Positions 6,755 to 14,749 of a stretch of DNA of 35,578 nt are shown piece after piece. A model generated the notes under the pieces. That model ran no database searches, was not told the origin of the DNA, and worked only from the letters and a program-made list of their open reading frames with translations. Both the position numbers and the translations under genes were made by a program. Positions within the stretch are counted from its first letter, which is position 1, and every line of letters begins with the position of its first letter. Origin of the DNA: Mycobacterium lehmannii (GTDB lineage: Bacteria > Actinomycetota > Actinomycetes > Mycobacteriales > Mycobacteriaceae); the NCBI RefSeq assembly GCF_002245535.1, contig NZ_NKCN01000037.1:1-35578 (forward strand), in the 5' to 3' direction.

Positions 6755-8713
6755 TTGCTGGCCACCGCCGTCGCGGCCCTCGGTGGACGCGAACGCGCGG
6801 GCCAGGTCGAGATGGCGAAGGCCGTCAGCAACGCCTTCGACACCGGTGAGCACCTCGCCGTCCAAGCCGGGACGGGCACCGGGAAGTCGCTGGCCTACCT
6901 CGTGCCCGCACTGGCACGTGCCGTCGGCGCCGACGAACCCGTCGTGGTGTCCACGGCGACCATCGCGCTGCAACGTCAACTCGTCGACCGCGACCTTCCG
7001 CGGCTGGCGGAATCGCTGGCCGACGTGCTGCCGCGCGCCCCCGAGTTCGCCCTGCTCAAGGGCCGCGGGAATTATCTGTGCCTGAACAAGATTCACAACG
7101 GAAGTTCAGCCGGCGGTGTCACCGAGCCCGACGACCGGTCCCAGGAAGATCTGTTCGAACCGGTGGCGACCAGTGCCCTGGGTCGAGATGTGAAGCGGCT
7201 CATCGCCTGGTCGTCGGACACCGACACCGGTGACCGCGACGAGCTGACCCCGGGCGTTCCGGACCGGTCCTGGTCGCAGGTCAGCGTGTCGGCGCGCGAA
7301 TGCATCGGAGTGGCCCGGTGCCCGTTCGGCACCGACTGTTTCGCAGAAAAGGCGCGGGAGAAAGCCGGCCATGCCGATGTCGTCGTCACCAACCATGCCC
7401 TGCTGGCCATCGATGCGATCTCCGACGCCGCCGTACTCCCCGAACACCACCTGCTCGTCGTCGACGAGGCGCACGAGTTGGTGGACCGCGTGACGTCGGT
7501 GGCCACCGGCGAGCTGTCCGCAACCTCGCTCGGCGTCGCCCACCGCCGGGCCGCGCGCCTGGTCGACGAGGAACTGGCGCAACGGCTGGAGGCGGCGACG
7601 GCCACGCTGTCGTCGGCGATCCACGACACCGAGCCTGGCCGCATCGACGTCCTCGACGACGAACTGGCGACCTACCTGACCGCGGTGCGCGACGCCGCGT
7701 ACCGGGCCCGGTCGACGATCGACACCGCGCCGAGCGACCCGGCGGCCGCATCCGCGCGCACCGAAGCCGTCACCGCGTTGACCGATATCGGCGACACCGC
7801 CTCGCGGGTTCTCGACTCCTTCCTGCCCGCCATCCCCGACCGCACGGACGTGGTGTGGATCGAACGCGAGGACACGCGCGCAACGGTGCGGACCATACTG
7901 CGCGTCGCCCCGCTTTCGGTCTCGGGTCTGTTGCGCACCAGGCTCTTTGAGAACACCACGACGGTTCTGACATCGGCGACGCTGACGATCGGCGGCACGT
8001 TCGATGCGATGGCATCGGCGTGGGGGCTGACGGGCGGGGAGACCGAGTGGAAGGGCATCGACGTCGGATCCCCGTTCGAGCACGCGAAGTCCGGCATCCT
8101 CTACGTTGCAGCGCATCTGCCGCCGCCGGGACGTGACGGCACTGGGTCCGCAGAACAACTCGACGAAATCGCCGCGCTGATCACCGCGGCGGGCGGCCGC
8201 ACCCTCGGGCTGTTCTCCTCGATGCGTGCGGCCAAGGCGGCCGCCGAGATCATGCGGGAGCGGCTGGACACCCCGGTGCTGTGTCAGGGCGAGGACACCA
8301 CGTCGGCGTTGGTCAAACGATTCGCCGACGACCCCGAGACGTCACTGTTCGGCACGCTGTCGCTGTGGCAGGGCGTCGACGTGCCCGGCCCGTCACTGTC
8401 GCTGGTGCTCATCGACCGGATCCCGTTCCCCCGTCCCGACGACCCGCTACTGACGGCGCGGCAACGGTCGGTGGCCGCCCGAGGGGGCAACGGTTTCATG
8501 GCCGTTGCCGCCAGCCACGCCGCGCTGTTGTTGGCCCAAGGTGCGGGTCGGCTGTTGCGCACCGTCGACGACCGCGGCGTGGTCGCCGTGCTGGACTCGC
8601 GAATGGCCACTGCCCGCTACGGCGGCTTCCTGCGAGCCTCTCTGCCACCGTTCTGGGCAACGACCGACTCGCACCGCGTGCGTCAGGCGCTCGAACGTCT
8701 CCGCGCGCGGTGA
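6755..8713 (+). CDS. dinG: DinG/XPD-type iron-sulfur ATP-dependent DNA helicase
   Basis: This superfamily 2, 5'-3' helicase unwinds forked and structured DNA during repair. Visible features are Walker A QAGTGTGKSLAYL, the Q-like STATIALQRQLVDRDL motif, and DEAH in LLVVDEAHELVDR. Four cysteines (YLCLN, ECIG, RCPFG, DCFAE) are placed as in the XPD/DinG 4Fe-4S domain. The C-terminal motifs include SLWQGVDVPG and QGAGRLLRTVDDRG. The first ordinary start codon is TTG 6755 (652 residues). The good Shine-Dalgarno upstream points to ACG 6737 instead, which would add six residues. Rv1329c is of similar length (about 660 residues). The gene follows pncB1 as in M. tuberculosis. Confidence 0.94.
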   Translation: MLATAVAALGGRERAGQVEMAKAVSNAFDTGEHLAVQAGTGTGKSLAYLVPALARAVGADEPVVVSTATIALQRQLVDRDLPRLAESLADVLPRAPEFALLKGRGNYLCLNKIHNGSSAGGVTEPDDRSQEDLFEPVATSALGRDVKRLIAWSSDTDTGDRDELTPGVPDRSWSQVSVSARECIGVARCPFGTDCFAEKAREKAGHADVVVTNHALLAIDAISDAAVLPEHHLLVVDEAHELVDRVTSVATGELSATSLGVAHRRAARLVDEELAQRLEAATATLSSAIHDTEPGRIDVLDDELATYLTAVRDAAYRARSTIDTAPSDPAAASARTEAVTALTDIGDTASRVLDSFLPAIPDRTDVVWIEREDTRATVRTILRVAPLSVSGLLRTRLFENTTTVLTSATLTIGGTFDAMASAWGLTGGETEWKGIDVGSPFEHAKSGILYVAAHLPPPGRDGTGSAEQLDEIAALITAAGGRTLGLFSSMRAAKAAAEIMRERLDTPVLCQGEDTTSALVKRFADDPETSLFGTLSLWQGVDVPGPSLSLVLIDRIPFPRPDDPLLTARQRSVAARGGNGFMAVAASHAALLLAQGAGRLLRTVDDRGVVAVLDSRMATARYGGFLRASLPPFWATTDSHRVRQALERLRAR

Positions 8714-8721
8714 TTGTTTTC

Positions 8722-8776
8722 TATTCTGACAACGGTTCAGTGCGCGCCCTGCGGCCGCCTCGACGCGAAAGGCGGC
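8722..8776 (+). promoter_or_regulatory. Candidate promoter and RBS hairpin before the metallopeptidase gene
   Basis: TATTCT at 8722-8727 resembles a mycobacterial -10 box, in an AT-rich patch just after the dinG stop. Downstream, GCCGCCT (8754-8760) and AGGCGGC (8770-8776) can form a 7-pair stem. The stem would hide part of the GAAAGG ribosome-binding site (about 8767-8772) of the gene starting at 8781. Both readings are inferred from sequence alone. Confidence 0.35.
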
Positions 8777-8780
8777 GTCC

Positions 8781-10220
8781 ATGAATCGACGACACGTGTG
8801 GGGCGCCGTGACCGCGATGTCGGCGGTGCTCGTCATCACCGGATGCACCACAACGCTTCGCGGCGAACCCGTATCGGTGTTCAACGATCCGTTCCGTGTC
8901 GCAGGCATGCCTGCGACCGACGGCCCCACCGGTTTACGGCCGGACCCGCGCGATCCGACGCGAGTGGTGGTGGGCACCAACGGGAGTGACTCCGACGAGC
9001 TGGCCCGCCAGGCGATCAGCGACATCGAACAGTTCTGGGAAGGCGCCTACGGCGCCGCGTTCGACGGCCGGTTCAAGCCGGTCGACCGCGTCTATTCCTG
9101 GGACGCCAACGGATTCGACAGCACCGGGTTCTGCGACACCGACACCTACGCCTTGGTCAACGCCGGCTACTGCACCACCGACAACACCATCGGATGGGAT
9201 CGCGGCGAGCTCCTGCCCAGCCTGCGGCAGGAGTTCGGCGACATGGGAGTGACGATGGTGCTCGCCCACGAATACGGCCACGCCGTGCAGAGGCAGGCGG
9301 GCCTGGTCGACGACGACACCCCGACGCTGGTGTCCGAACAACAGGCCGACTGTCTGGCGGGCGCCTACATGCGCTGGGTCGCAGAAGACAACTCGCCGCG
9401 GTTCACGCTGTCGACCGGCGAAGGGCTCAACAACGTGTTGGCGTCCGTCATCGCGTTCCGGGATCCGTTGCTGAGCGAGTACGACCCCGAGGTCGGCGTC
9501 GACGAACACGGTTCGGCGTTCGAACGCCTGTCGGCCTTCCAGTTCGGCTTCACCGACGGCCCGTCGGCCTGCGCGGCCATCGACATGCGCGAGATCGGCC
9601 AACGCCGGGGCGATCTGCCGGTGCTCCTGCAAGAGGACGAGACCGGTGAATGGCCGGTCTCCGAAGAGTCGGTGCGCGCCGTCATGGACGCGATGGACAT
9701 CCTCTTCACACCCGCCAACCCACCGCAGCGCAGCTTCGACCCCCCGCAGTGCGCGAACGCGCGACCGAGTCCGCCGGTGTCCTACTGCCCGGCGACCAAC
9801 ACCATCGCCGTCGACCTCGACGAGCTGGCGGTGATGGGCGCCCAGTCCGACATCGAGGACCCGGTCAGCTTGGCCACCGGTGACAACACCGCGTACTCGA
9901 TACTGGTGTCGCGGTACATGCAGGCGATCCAGAACGAGCACGGCGGTGTCGCTCTGGACAACGCCGAGGCCGCGCTGCGCACGGCATGCCTGACCGGTGT
10001 CGCCACCACCAAACTCTCGAAGAGCGTGACCACCGCGGACGGCAACACCGTCGCGCTGACCGCAGGCGACGTCGACGAAGCCGTGTCGGGCATCTTGATG
10101 AACGGCCTGGTGGCCAGCGACGTCAACGGCGAATCGGTGCCGTCGGGCTTCTCCCGCATCGATGCGTTCCGCGTCGGCGTCCTCGGGGACACCGAACGCT
10201 GCTTCAAGCGCTTCGACTGA
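8781..10220 (+). CDS. Secreted zinc metallopeptidase lipoprotein (HEYGH, LpqM-like)
   Basis: The 479-residue precursor has a hydrophobic signal segment and a lipobox (VITGC, Cys22), so it should be anchored on the outer face of the plasma membrane. The zinc-protease motif HEYGH lies in MVLAHEYGHAVQRQAG. It is followed about 30 residues later by EQQADCLAGAYMRW, where the glutamate would be the third metal ligand, as in neutral zinc metallopeptidases of the YpfJ/LpqM type. The overall plan resembles mycobacterial LpqM, a lipoprotein known in M. smegmatis to affect DNA conjugation. Orthology is not established, so I give no symbol. The gene is inserted between dinG and the glycogen genes relative to M. 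tuberculosis and converges on the porin gene with no base between the stops. Confidence 0.88.
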   Translation: MNRRHVWGAVTAMSAVLVITGCTTTLRGEPVSVFNDPFRVAGMPATDGPTGLRPDPRDPTRVVVGTNGSDSDELARQAISDIEQFWEGAYGAAFDGRFKPVDRVYSWDANGFDSTGFCDTDTYALVNAGYCTTDNTIGWDRGELLPSLRQEFGDMGVTMVLAHEYGHAVQRQAGLVDDDTPTLVSEQQADCLAGAYMRWVAEDNSPRFTLSTGEGLNNVLASVIAFRDPLLSEYDPEVGVDEHGSAFERLSAFQFGFTDGPSACAAIDMREIGQRRGDLPVLLQEDETGEWPVSEESVRAVMDAMDILFTPANPPQRSFDPPQCANARPSPPVSYCPATNTIAVDLDELAVMGAQSDIEDPVSLATGDNTAYSILVSRYMQAIQNEHGGVALDNAEAALRTACLTGVATTKLSKSVTTADGNTVALTAGDVDEAVSGILMNGLVASDVNGESVPSGFSRIDAFRVGVLGDTERCFKRFD

Positions 10221-10967
10221 TCAGATCTTTTTCGTCACGCCGTACCAGGCGACGATCGCCTCGGACTGGTCGGTGGAGTGGCTGAGGTACGCATACGAAC
10301 GGATGAAGGACTCGCCGACGCAGCCGTCGATCTTGACCCGGAAGTTGCTCACCATCACCCATGGCTCCGCGCCGGTGAACTTCTTCTTCGTCACCGGCAC
10401 CACGTTGACCAGACCCGGTTTGAGGCCCACGGTGATACCGCCCCCGACATTGCCGCCGAGGCTCGGCAGGATTCCGAAGTCCTCTCCACCACCGACCACG
10501 GTGAGCCCCAGAAGCCCGATGGACGGGTTGATGCCTGCGGTGCCGGTCAGCGAGACGCCGTTCGAGGTGCTCATGTCGATGCCGCAGCCGATCTCGTAAC
10601 CGACTTCCAGGCTGCCCTCCGGCGCTTCGCCTCCCCCCGGGCCGATCAGCCGACCCTTATAGGTGCCTCCGACGACATATTCGCGCGACGACAGTGCGGT
10701 CGTCAGCGGAGGTGTCGGTGCCTGGGTCTCTTTCTCGGCGCTCATTTCCAGGCGCCAACCGTCGGGTGTCTCGGTCACCGCGGGCGGGGTGGATTCGACG
10801 GCGCCGTCCGGAGGCGGCGGCGGAGGGGGCGCCCCTTCGGCGGGCACTTCGGCCACGACAGGCTCGGCCTCCGGATCGGCCGACGCGGATGCGGCGCCCA
10901 AACTGCCGAGCACCCCCGCGACCGTGATCACGGTGAGGCCTCGCCGCAGCACAATCCCAATCGTCAC
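10221..10967 (-). CDS. MspA-family outer-membrane porin with proline-rich N-terminal extension
   Basis: The 248-residue precursor starts at GTG 10967, six bases after GGAGGG. A signal peptide (VLRRGLTVITVAGVLGSLGAASASA) is followed by about 45 residues rich in Pro and Glu, with a PPPPPPP run. The rest matches MspA: REYVVGGTYKGRLIG, EGSLEVGYEIGCGID, a glycine-rich middle, and a C-terminal strand segment. MspA proteins form octameric channels for small solutes across the mycomembrane. Two cysteines (IGCGI and DGCVG) may pair. The double-aspartate constriction of MspA is not obvious, so channel selectivity may differ. The extension is absent from classical MspA (about 184 mature residues). Confidence 0.86.
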   Translation of the reverse strand: MTIGIVLRRGLTVITVAGVLGSLGAASASADPEAEPVVAEVPAEGAPPPPPPPDGAVESTPPAVTETPDGWRLEMSAEKETQAPTPPLTTALSSREYVVGGTYKGRLIGPGGGEAPEGSLEVGYEIGCGIDMSTSNGVSLTGTAGINPSIGLLGLTVVGGGEDFGILPSLGGNVGGGITVGLKPGLVNVVPVTKKKFTGAEPWVMVSNFRVKIDGCVGESFIRSYAYLSHSTDQSEAIVAWYGVTKKI

Positions 10968-11059
10968 TGGCCACCCTCCGTCGTTAGCAACGCTTGGGAA
11001 CCTACCGCGCCCGATGTGCGACGCGTGCGGATGCTCCCAGAATCGTTCCGATTGCCTGG

Positions 11060-11908
11060 TCAGGTCGGCATTCGCAGGACGTGACCGGCTTCCAGGGCGA
11101 CCCAGACGGCGCCATCGTCGTCCAGCGCGAGCCCGTGCGGTTCACTGCCCGGCGGCAGGTCGATCGTCACGATGTCACCGTCGCCGCCGACGCGGGCGAG
11201 CTGGCTGGAGCCCCACAGCGTCACCCACACGCCGTCGCTGGGATCGGCGATCACCGCATGCGGCTTGCCGGGCAGGTCGATTTCCTGGATGGCATCGTCG
11301 ATCGGTATCCGGCCGAGGCGTTCGGCGACGATCTCGGTGAACCACACGGCGTCGTCGTGGGTTGCTGTGATGCCGACGGGACCCGAAGCGGCAGTGGGTG
11401 TTTCGCGGATGGTCAGGTCGCCGCCGAGGGTGAGGCGGCCGACGGCGCCGGCCTGGTTCAGCGTGAACCACAGCGCGCCGTCGGGACCCGTGACGATCAT
11501 CGACGGCGCACCGCCGACCGGGTGGACCTTCGAAACCTCACCGTCCGTCGACATCCGGGCGACCACTCCGGAGCCCATCGCCGTGAACCACAGCGCCCCG
11601 TCGGGGCCCGCCGTGATGCCGTATGGAGCGCTTCCCGCGGGGAGTTCGAATGCGCTCACTTGGCCGGCGGTGGTGATGCGGCCGATGTGGTCGTCGCCGT
11701 TGCGGGTGAACCACAGCGCTCCGTCGGGGCCCGCGGTGATGAGCGACGGCCGGCAGTCCGCCGCCACGGGATACGTCGCGACCTCGCCGCTGTCGGTGAC
11801 CCGCGCGATCGCGCCGTGGTGCACCAGCGTCACCCAGAGCGCGCCGTCCGGACCTGCCGCGATCCCGTAGGGCCCGCCGTCGAGCGCGACCTTGAGCGCT
11901 TGTGTCAC
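11060..11908 (-). CDS. Vgb-like (virginiamycin B lyase family) beta-propeller protein
   Basis: The 282-residue product consists of six to seven repeats of about 40 residues with the signature GPDGALWFT, the streptogramin-lyase propeller fold. Vgb opens the streptogramin B ring with active-site His and Glu residues on the last blades. Here GKPHAVIAD and GSEPHGLALDDDGAVWVALEAG retain comparable His and Glu residues. One glutamate that I recall in IWFTEWG of the staphylococcal enzyme is Leu here (VWVTLWG). Drug inactivation is thus uncertain, and a generic role is possible. There is no signal peptide. The GTG start (11908) overlaps the glgP stop in GTGA, so it is translated from the glgP message. 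Confidence 0.82.
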   Translation of the reverse strand: MTQALKVALDGGPYGIAAGPDGALWVTLVHHGAIARVTDSGEVATYPVAADCRPSLITAGPDGALWFTRNGDDHIGRITTAGQVSAFELPAGSAPYGITAGPDGALWFTAMGSGVVARMSTDGEVSKVHPVGGAPSMIVTGPDGALWFTLNQAGAVGRLTLGGDLTIRETPTAASGPVGITATHDDAVWFTEIVAERLGRIPIDDAIQEIDLPGKPHAVIADPSDGVWVTLWGSSQLARVGGDGDIVTIDLPPGSEPHGLALDDDGAVWVALEAGHVLRMPT

Positions 11909-14529
11909 GCGAGCGTGACGAGGCCGAGCTCGTTGTCGCCCGCCAGCAGCGGGTGGTGCGGCAGGACGCGCACGGTGTAACCCACCGGCCCGGCGACGGG
12001 CAACGGGGCGGTCACGGAGAACACGTCCCTGCCGGCGTCGGCGGTCCCTGTGTGCGTCATCGGCACCGTCACCGGTTCGACGAGTTGATCGCTCGCGTCG
12101 ACGCGACCCAGCACCGCTTGCACGGCAACCTCTTCGGGGCGCAGGCCCGCCAGGTACACGGTGGCGGTCAACGTGAGCTCCGAACCCAGCAGCGGGGTGT
12201 CGGGCAGCCCGTAGCTGTCGACGTCGGTGATCTGGATCTTGGGCCACGATTCCTGGGCACGCAGCCGGTAGCCGGCCAGATCCCTTGCGGCGCCGAACGG
12301 TTCACCATCATCGCCGGGTTCGACGGTCCGTCGAAGAGACTGCGCCGCCGGCGCGTAGTACTTCTCGGTGTAGTCACGCACCATCCGCGACGCCAGCACC
12401 TTGGGACCCAACACGATCAGCGTGTGCCGCACCATCTCGACCCACCGCGCCGGAACGCCACGCTCGTCGCGGTCATAGAACTTCGGCGTCACCGTCGTCT
12501 CCAGCAGGTCATACAGAGCGGCCGCCTCGAGGTCGTCACGCCGGTTCTCGTCGGCCAGACCGTCGGCAGTGGGGATTTCCCACCCGTTCTCGCCGTCGTA
12601 CCACTCGTCCCACCACCCGTCGCGGATGGACAGGTTCAGCCCGCCGTTGAGCGCGCTCTTCATGCCCGACGTGCCGCACGCCTCCAACGGCCGCAGCGGA
12701 TTGTTGAGCCACACGTCGCATCCCCAGTACAACTGGCGGGCCATCGACATGTCGTAGTCGGGCAAGAAGGCGATCCGGTGCCGGACCTCGGGCCGGTCCG
12801 CGAACTTCACCACCTGCTGGATCAGGGTCTTGCCGCCGTCGTCGGCGGGGTGGGACTTGCCCGCGACGATGAGCTGGATCGGCCGCTCGTCGTTGAGCAG
12901 CAGCCGCTCCAACCGTTCGGGGTCGCGCAGCATCAACGTCAGGCGCTTGTAGGTCGGTACCCGTCGCGCAAACCCGATCGTCAGCACGTCGGGATCGAAA
13001 GCCGTTGCGATCCAGCCTAATTCGGCTTCCGCCGCGCCGCGTTCCAGATAGGAACGGCGCAGCCTGGCGCGCACGTCCTCGATGAGCTGCTCGCGCAGCT
13101 GCGAGCGGATCCACCACAGGTGGCCGGTGTCGACCTGCTGCAGGCGGCCCCACACCGCGGGTTCGCGCGCACTGGTGAGGTCCTCGCTGCCGAGCAGTTC
13201 GCGCCCGAGCTCCATCCACTGCGGCGCCGCCCAGGTCGGCGCGTGCACACCGTTGGTGATCGATCCGATCGGCACCTCGCCGGGATCGAAACCCGGCCAC
13301 AGCTCGTTGAACATGTGCCTGCTGACGTTGCCGTGCAGCATCGAGACACCGTTGGCGCGCTGCGCCAGGCGCAGCCCCATGTGGGCCATGTTGAACTTGG
13401 TCGGGTCGTCCTCCTCGCCGAACGCGATGATGCGATCGAGCGGAAGGCCCGGAAGCAGCCGCGACATCGCACCCGAAGGGCCGTCGGTCGAACCGCCGAA
13501 GTACCGGCGCACCATCTCCACTGGGAACCGGTCGATCCCCGCGGGTACCGGGGTGTGCGTGGTGAACACCGTCGAGGACCGCACCACCGTCAGCGCGGTG
13601 TCGAAGTCGAGCCCGGCGTCGATGAGTTCCCGGATGCGCTCGACACCGAGGAAGCCGGCATGTCCCTCGTTCATGTGGAACACCTCGGGCGAGGGCCGGC
13701 CTTCCAGCTCGATGAATGCGCGGATCGCCCGCACCCCGCCCACACCGGCGAGAATCTCCTGTTTGATCCGGTGCTCCTGATCGCCGCCGTAGAGCCGGTC
13801 GGTAACACCACGCAGGTCGTGGTCGTTCTCCGGGACGTCGGAATCCAGCAGCAGCAATGGAATTCGGCCCACCTGGGCGATCCACACCCGCGCCTGCAGG
13901 TGACTGTCGTAACCGTTCTCGCTCGGCATCGCCACGGCGACGAGAACTCGTTGCCCGTCGCGGTCGGTGAGCAGCCGAAGCGGCAGCCCCTGCGGGTCCA
14001 GGGCCGGATAGCTCTCGTGCTGCCAGCCATCGGCGGTCAGCGACTGGCGGAAGTAACCCGAACGGTAGAGCAGCCCGACCGCGATCAGCGGCAGGCCCAG
14101 ATCCGACGCGGCTTTGAGGTGGTCGCCGGCGAGGATGCCCAGGCCCCCCGAGTAGTTCGGGAGGGACTCGGCCACCCCGAACTCCATCGAGAAGTACGCG
14201 ATGCCGTTGGGCAGTTGGACACCGTGTTCGAGCTCCTGCTGGTACCACAGCGGCCGGTTGAGGTAGTCGTCGAGATCGGCGGCCAGCCCGTCGAGGCGGC
14301 GCAAGAACTCCTCGTCACCGGCGAGCGCGTCCAGGCGCTGCGGACTGACCTGCCCCAACAGGCCGACAGGATCGCAGCCGACCCGCTTCCACAGCTCGGG
14401 GTCGATCGTCTCGAACAGATCCTGGGTCGGTCGGTCCCAGGACCAGCGCAGGTTGATCGACAACCGTTCGAGCGCAGCCAGCCGGTCGGGCAGATGCGTT
14501 CGGACGGTGAACCTTCTCAGCGCTTTCAT
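11905..14529 (-). CDS. glgP: Alpha-glucan (glycogen) phosphorylase GlgP
   Basis: It releases glucose-1-phosphate from the non-reducing ends of alpha-1,4-glucans using PLP. The 874-residue product starts at ATG 14529 (MKALRRFTVRTHLPDRL). The frame runs on to 14622 but is not conserved there. It contains FSMEFGVAESLPNYSGGLGILAGDHLK, written here as FSMEFGVAESLPNYSGGLG plus ILAGDHLK, then FHMNEGHAGFL, FTTHTPVPAG, FARRVPTYKR and the PLP-lysine region ACGTSGMKSALNGG. The form is the bacterial/archaeal family with a C-terminal beta-domain, and the length is near that of Rv1328 (863). It diverges from glgE across about 220 bases and shares its message with the Vgb-like gene. Confidence 0.95.
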   Translation of the reverse strand: MKALRRFTVRTHLPDRLAALERLSINLRWSWDRPTQDLFETIDPELWKRVGCDPVGLLGQVSPQRLDALAGDEEFLRRLDGLAADLDDYLNRPLWYQQELEHGVQLPNGIAYFSMEFGVAESLPNYSGGLGILAGDHLKAASDLGLPLIAVGLLYRSGYFRQSLTADGWQHESYPALDPQGLPLRLLTDRDGQRVLVAVAMPSENGYDSHLQARVWIAQVGRIPLLLLDSDVPENDHDLRGVTDRLYGGDQEHRIKQEILAGVGGVRAIRAFIELEGRPSPEVFHMNEGHAGFLGVERIRELIDAGLDFDTALTVVRSSTVFTTHTPVPAGIDRFPVEMVRRYFGGSTDGPSGAMSRLLPGLPLDRIIAFGEEDDPTKFNMAHMGLRLAQRANGVSMLHGNVSRHMFNELWPGFDPGEVPIGSITNGVHAPTWAAPQWMELGRELLGSEDLTSAREPAVWGRLQQVDTGHLWWIRSQLREQLIEDVRARLRRSYLERGAAEAELGWIATAFDPDVLTIGFARRVPTYKRLTLMLRDPERLERLLLNDERPIQLIVAGKSHPADDGGKTLIQQVVKFADRPEVRHRIAFLPDYDMSMARQLYWGCDVWLNNPLRPLEACGTSGMKSALNGGLNLSIRDGWWDEWYDGENGWEIPTADGLADENRRDDLEAAALYDLLETTVTPKFYDRDERGVPARWVEMVRHTLIVLGPKVLASRMVRDYTEKYYAPAAQSLRRTVEPGDDGEPFGAARDLAGYRLRAQESWPKIQITDVDSYGLPDTPLLGSELTLTATVYLAGLRPEEVAVQAVLGRVDASDQLVEPVTVPMTHTGTADAGRDVFSVTAPLPVAGPVGYTVRVLPHHPLLAGDNELGLVTLA

Positions 14530-14609
14530 CGGGCTATCACGCGGAACAACATTACTGACAATCCGGCGGCTCGCAGGGCGCCCGGTCGGACTGCTTGGCC
14601 CGCTTCGGG

Positions 14610-14743
14610 TTGGGCTGCGCACTAACGTGGGTATAGGGCGCGACGAGGCTTATTCATCTTGACTGTGAACGCGACCAAGACAACGCAGCGGCCACGCCGG
14701 CGGTGCCGGCAGAGCACTTCGGCGGCCGCGCCAAAAGGAGGAG
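14610..14743 (+). promoter_or_regulatory. glgP-glgE divergent control region
   Basis: The 220 bases between the starts of glgP and glgE hold one plausible rightward promoter: TTGGGC (14610-14615), a 16-base spacer and TATAGG (14632-14637). A strong ribosome-binding site, AAGGAGGAG (14735-14743), lies six bases before the glgE GTG. A TTGACT at 14659-14664 has no matching -10 box. No clear operator was seen. Confidence 0.35.
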
Positions 14744-14749
14744 TGATAG

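Noticed and set aside
12536..14248. 570-residue open frame inside glgP on the same strand
   Set aside because: Arginine/proline-rich high-GC shadow in another frame with no motif; the glgP frame carries all conserved motifs.
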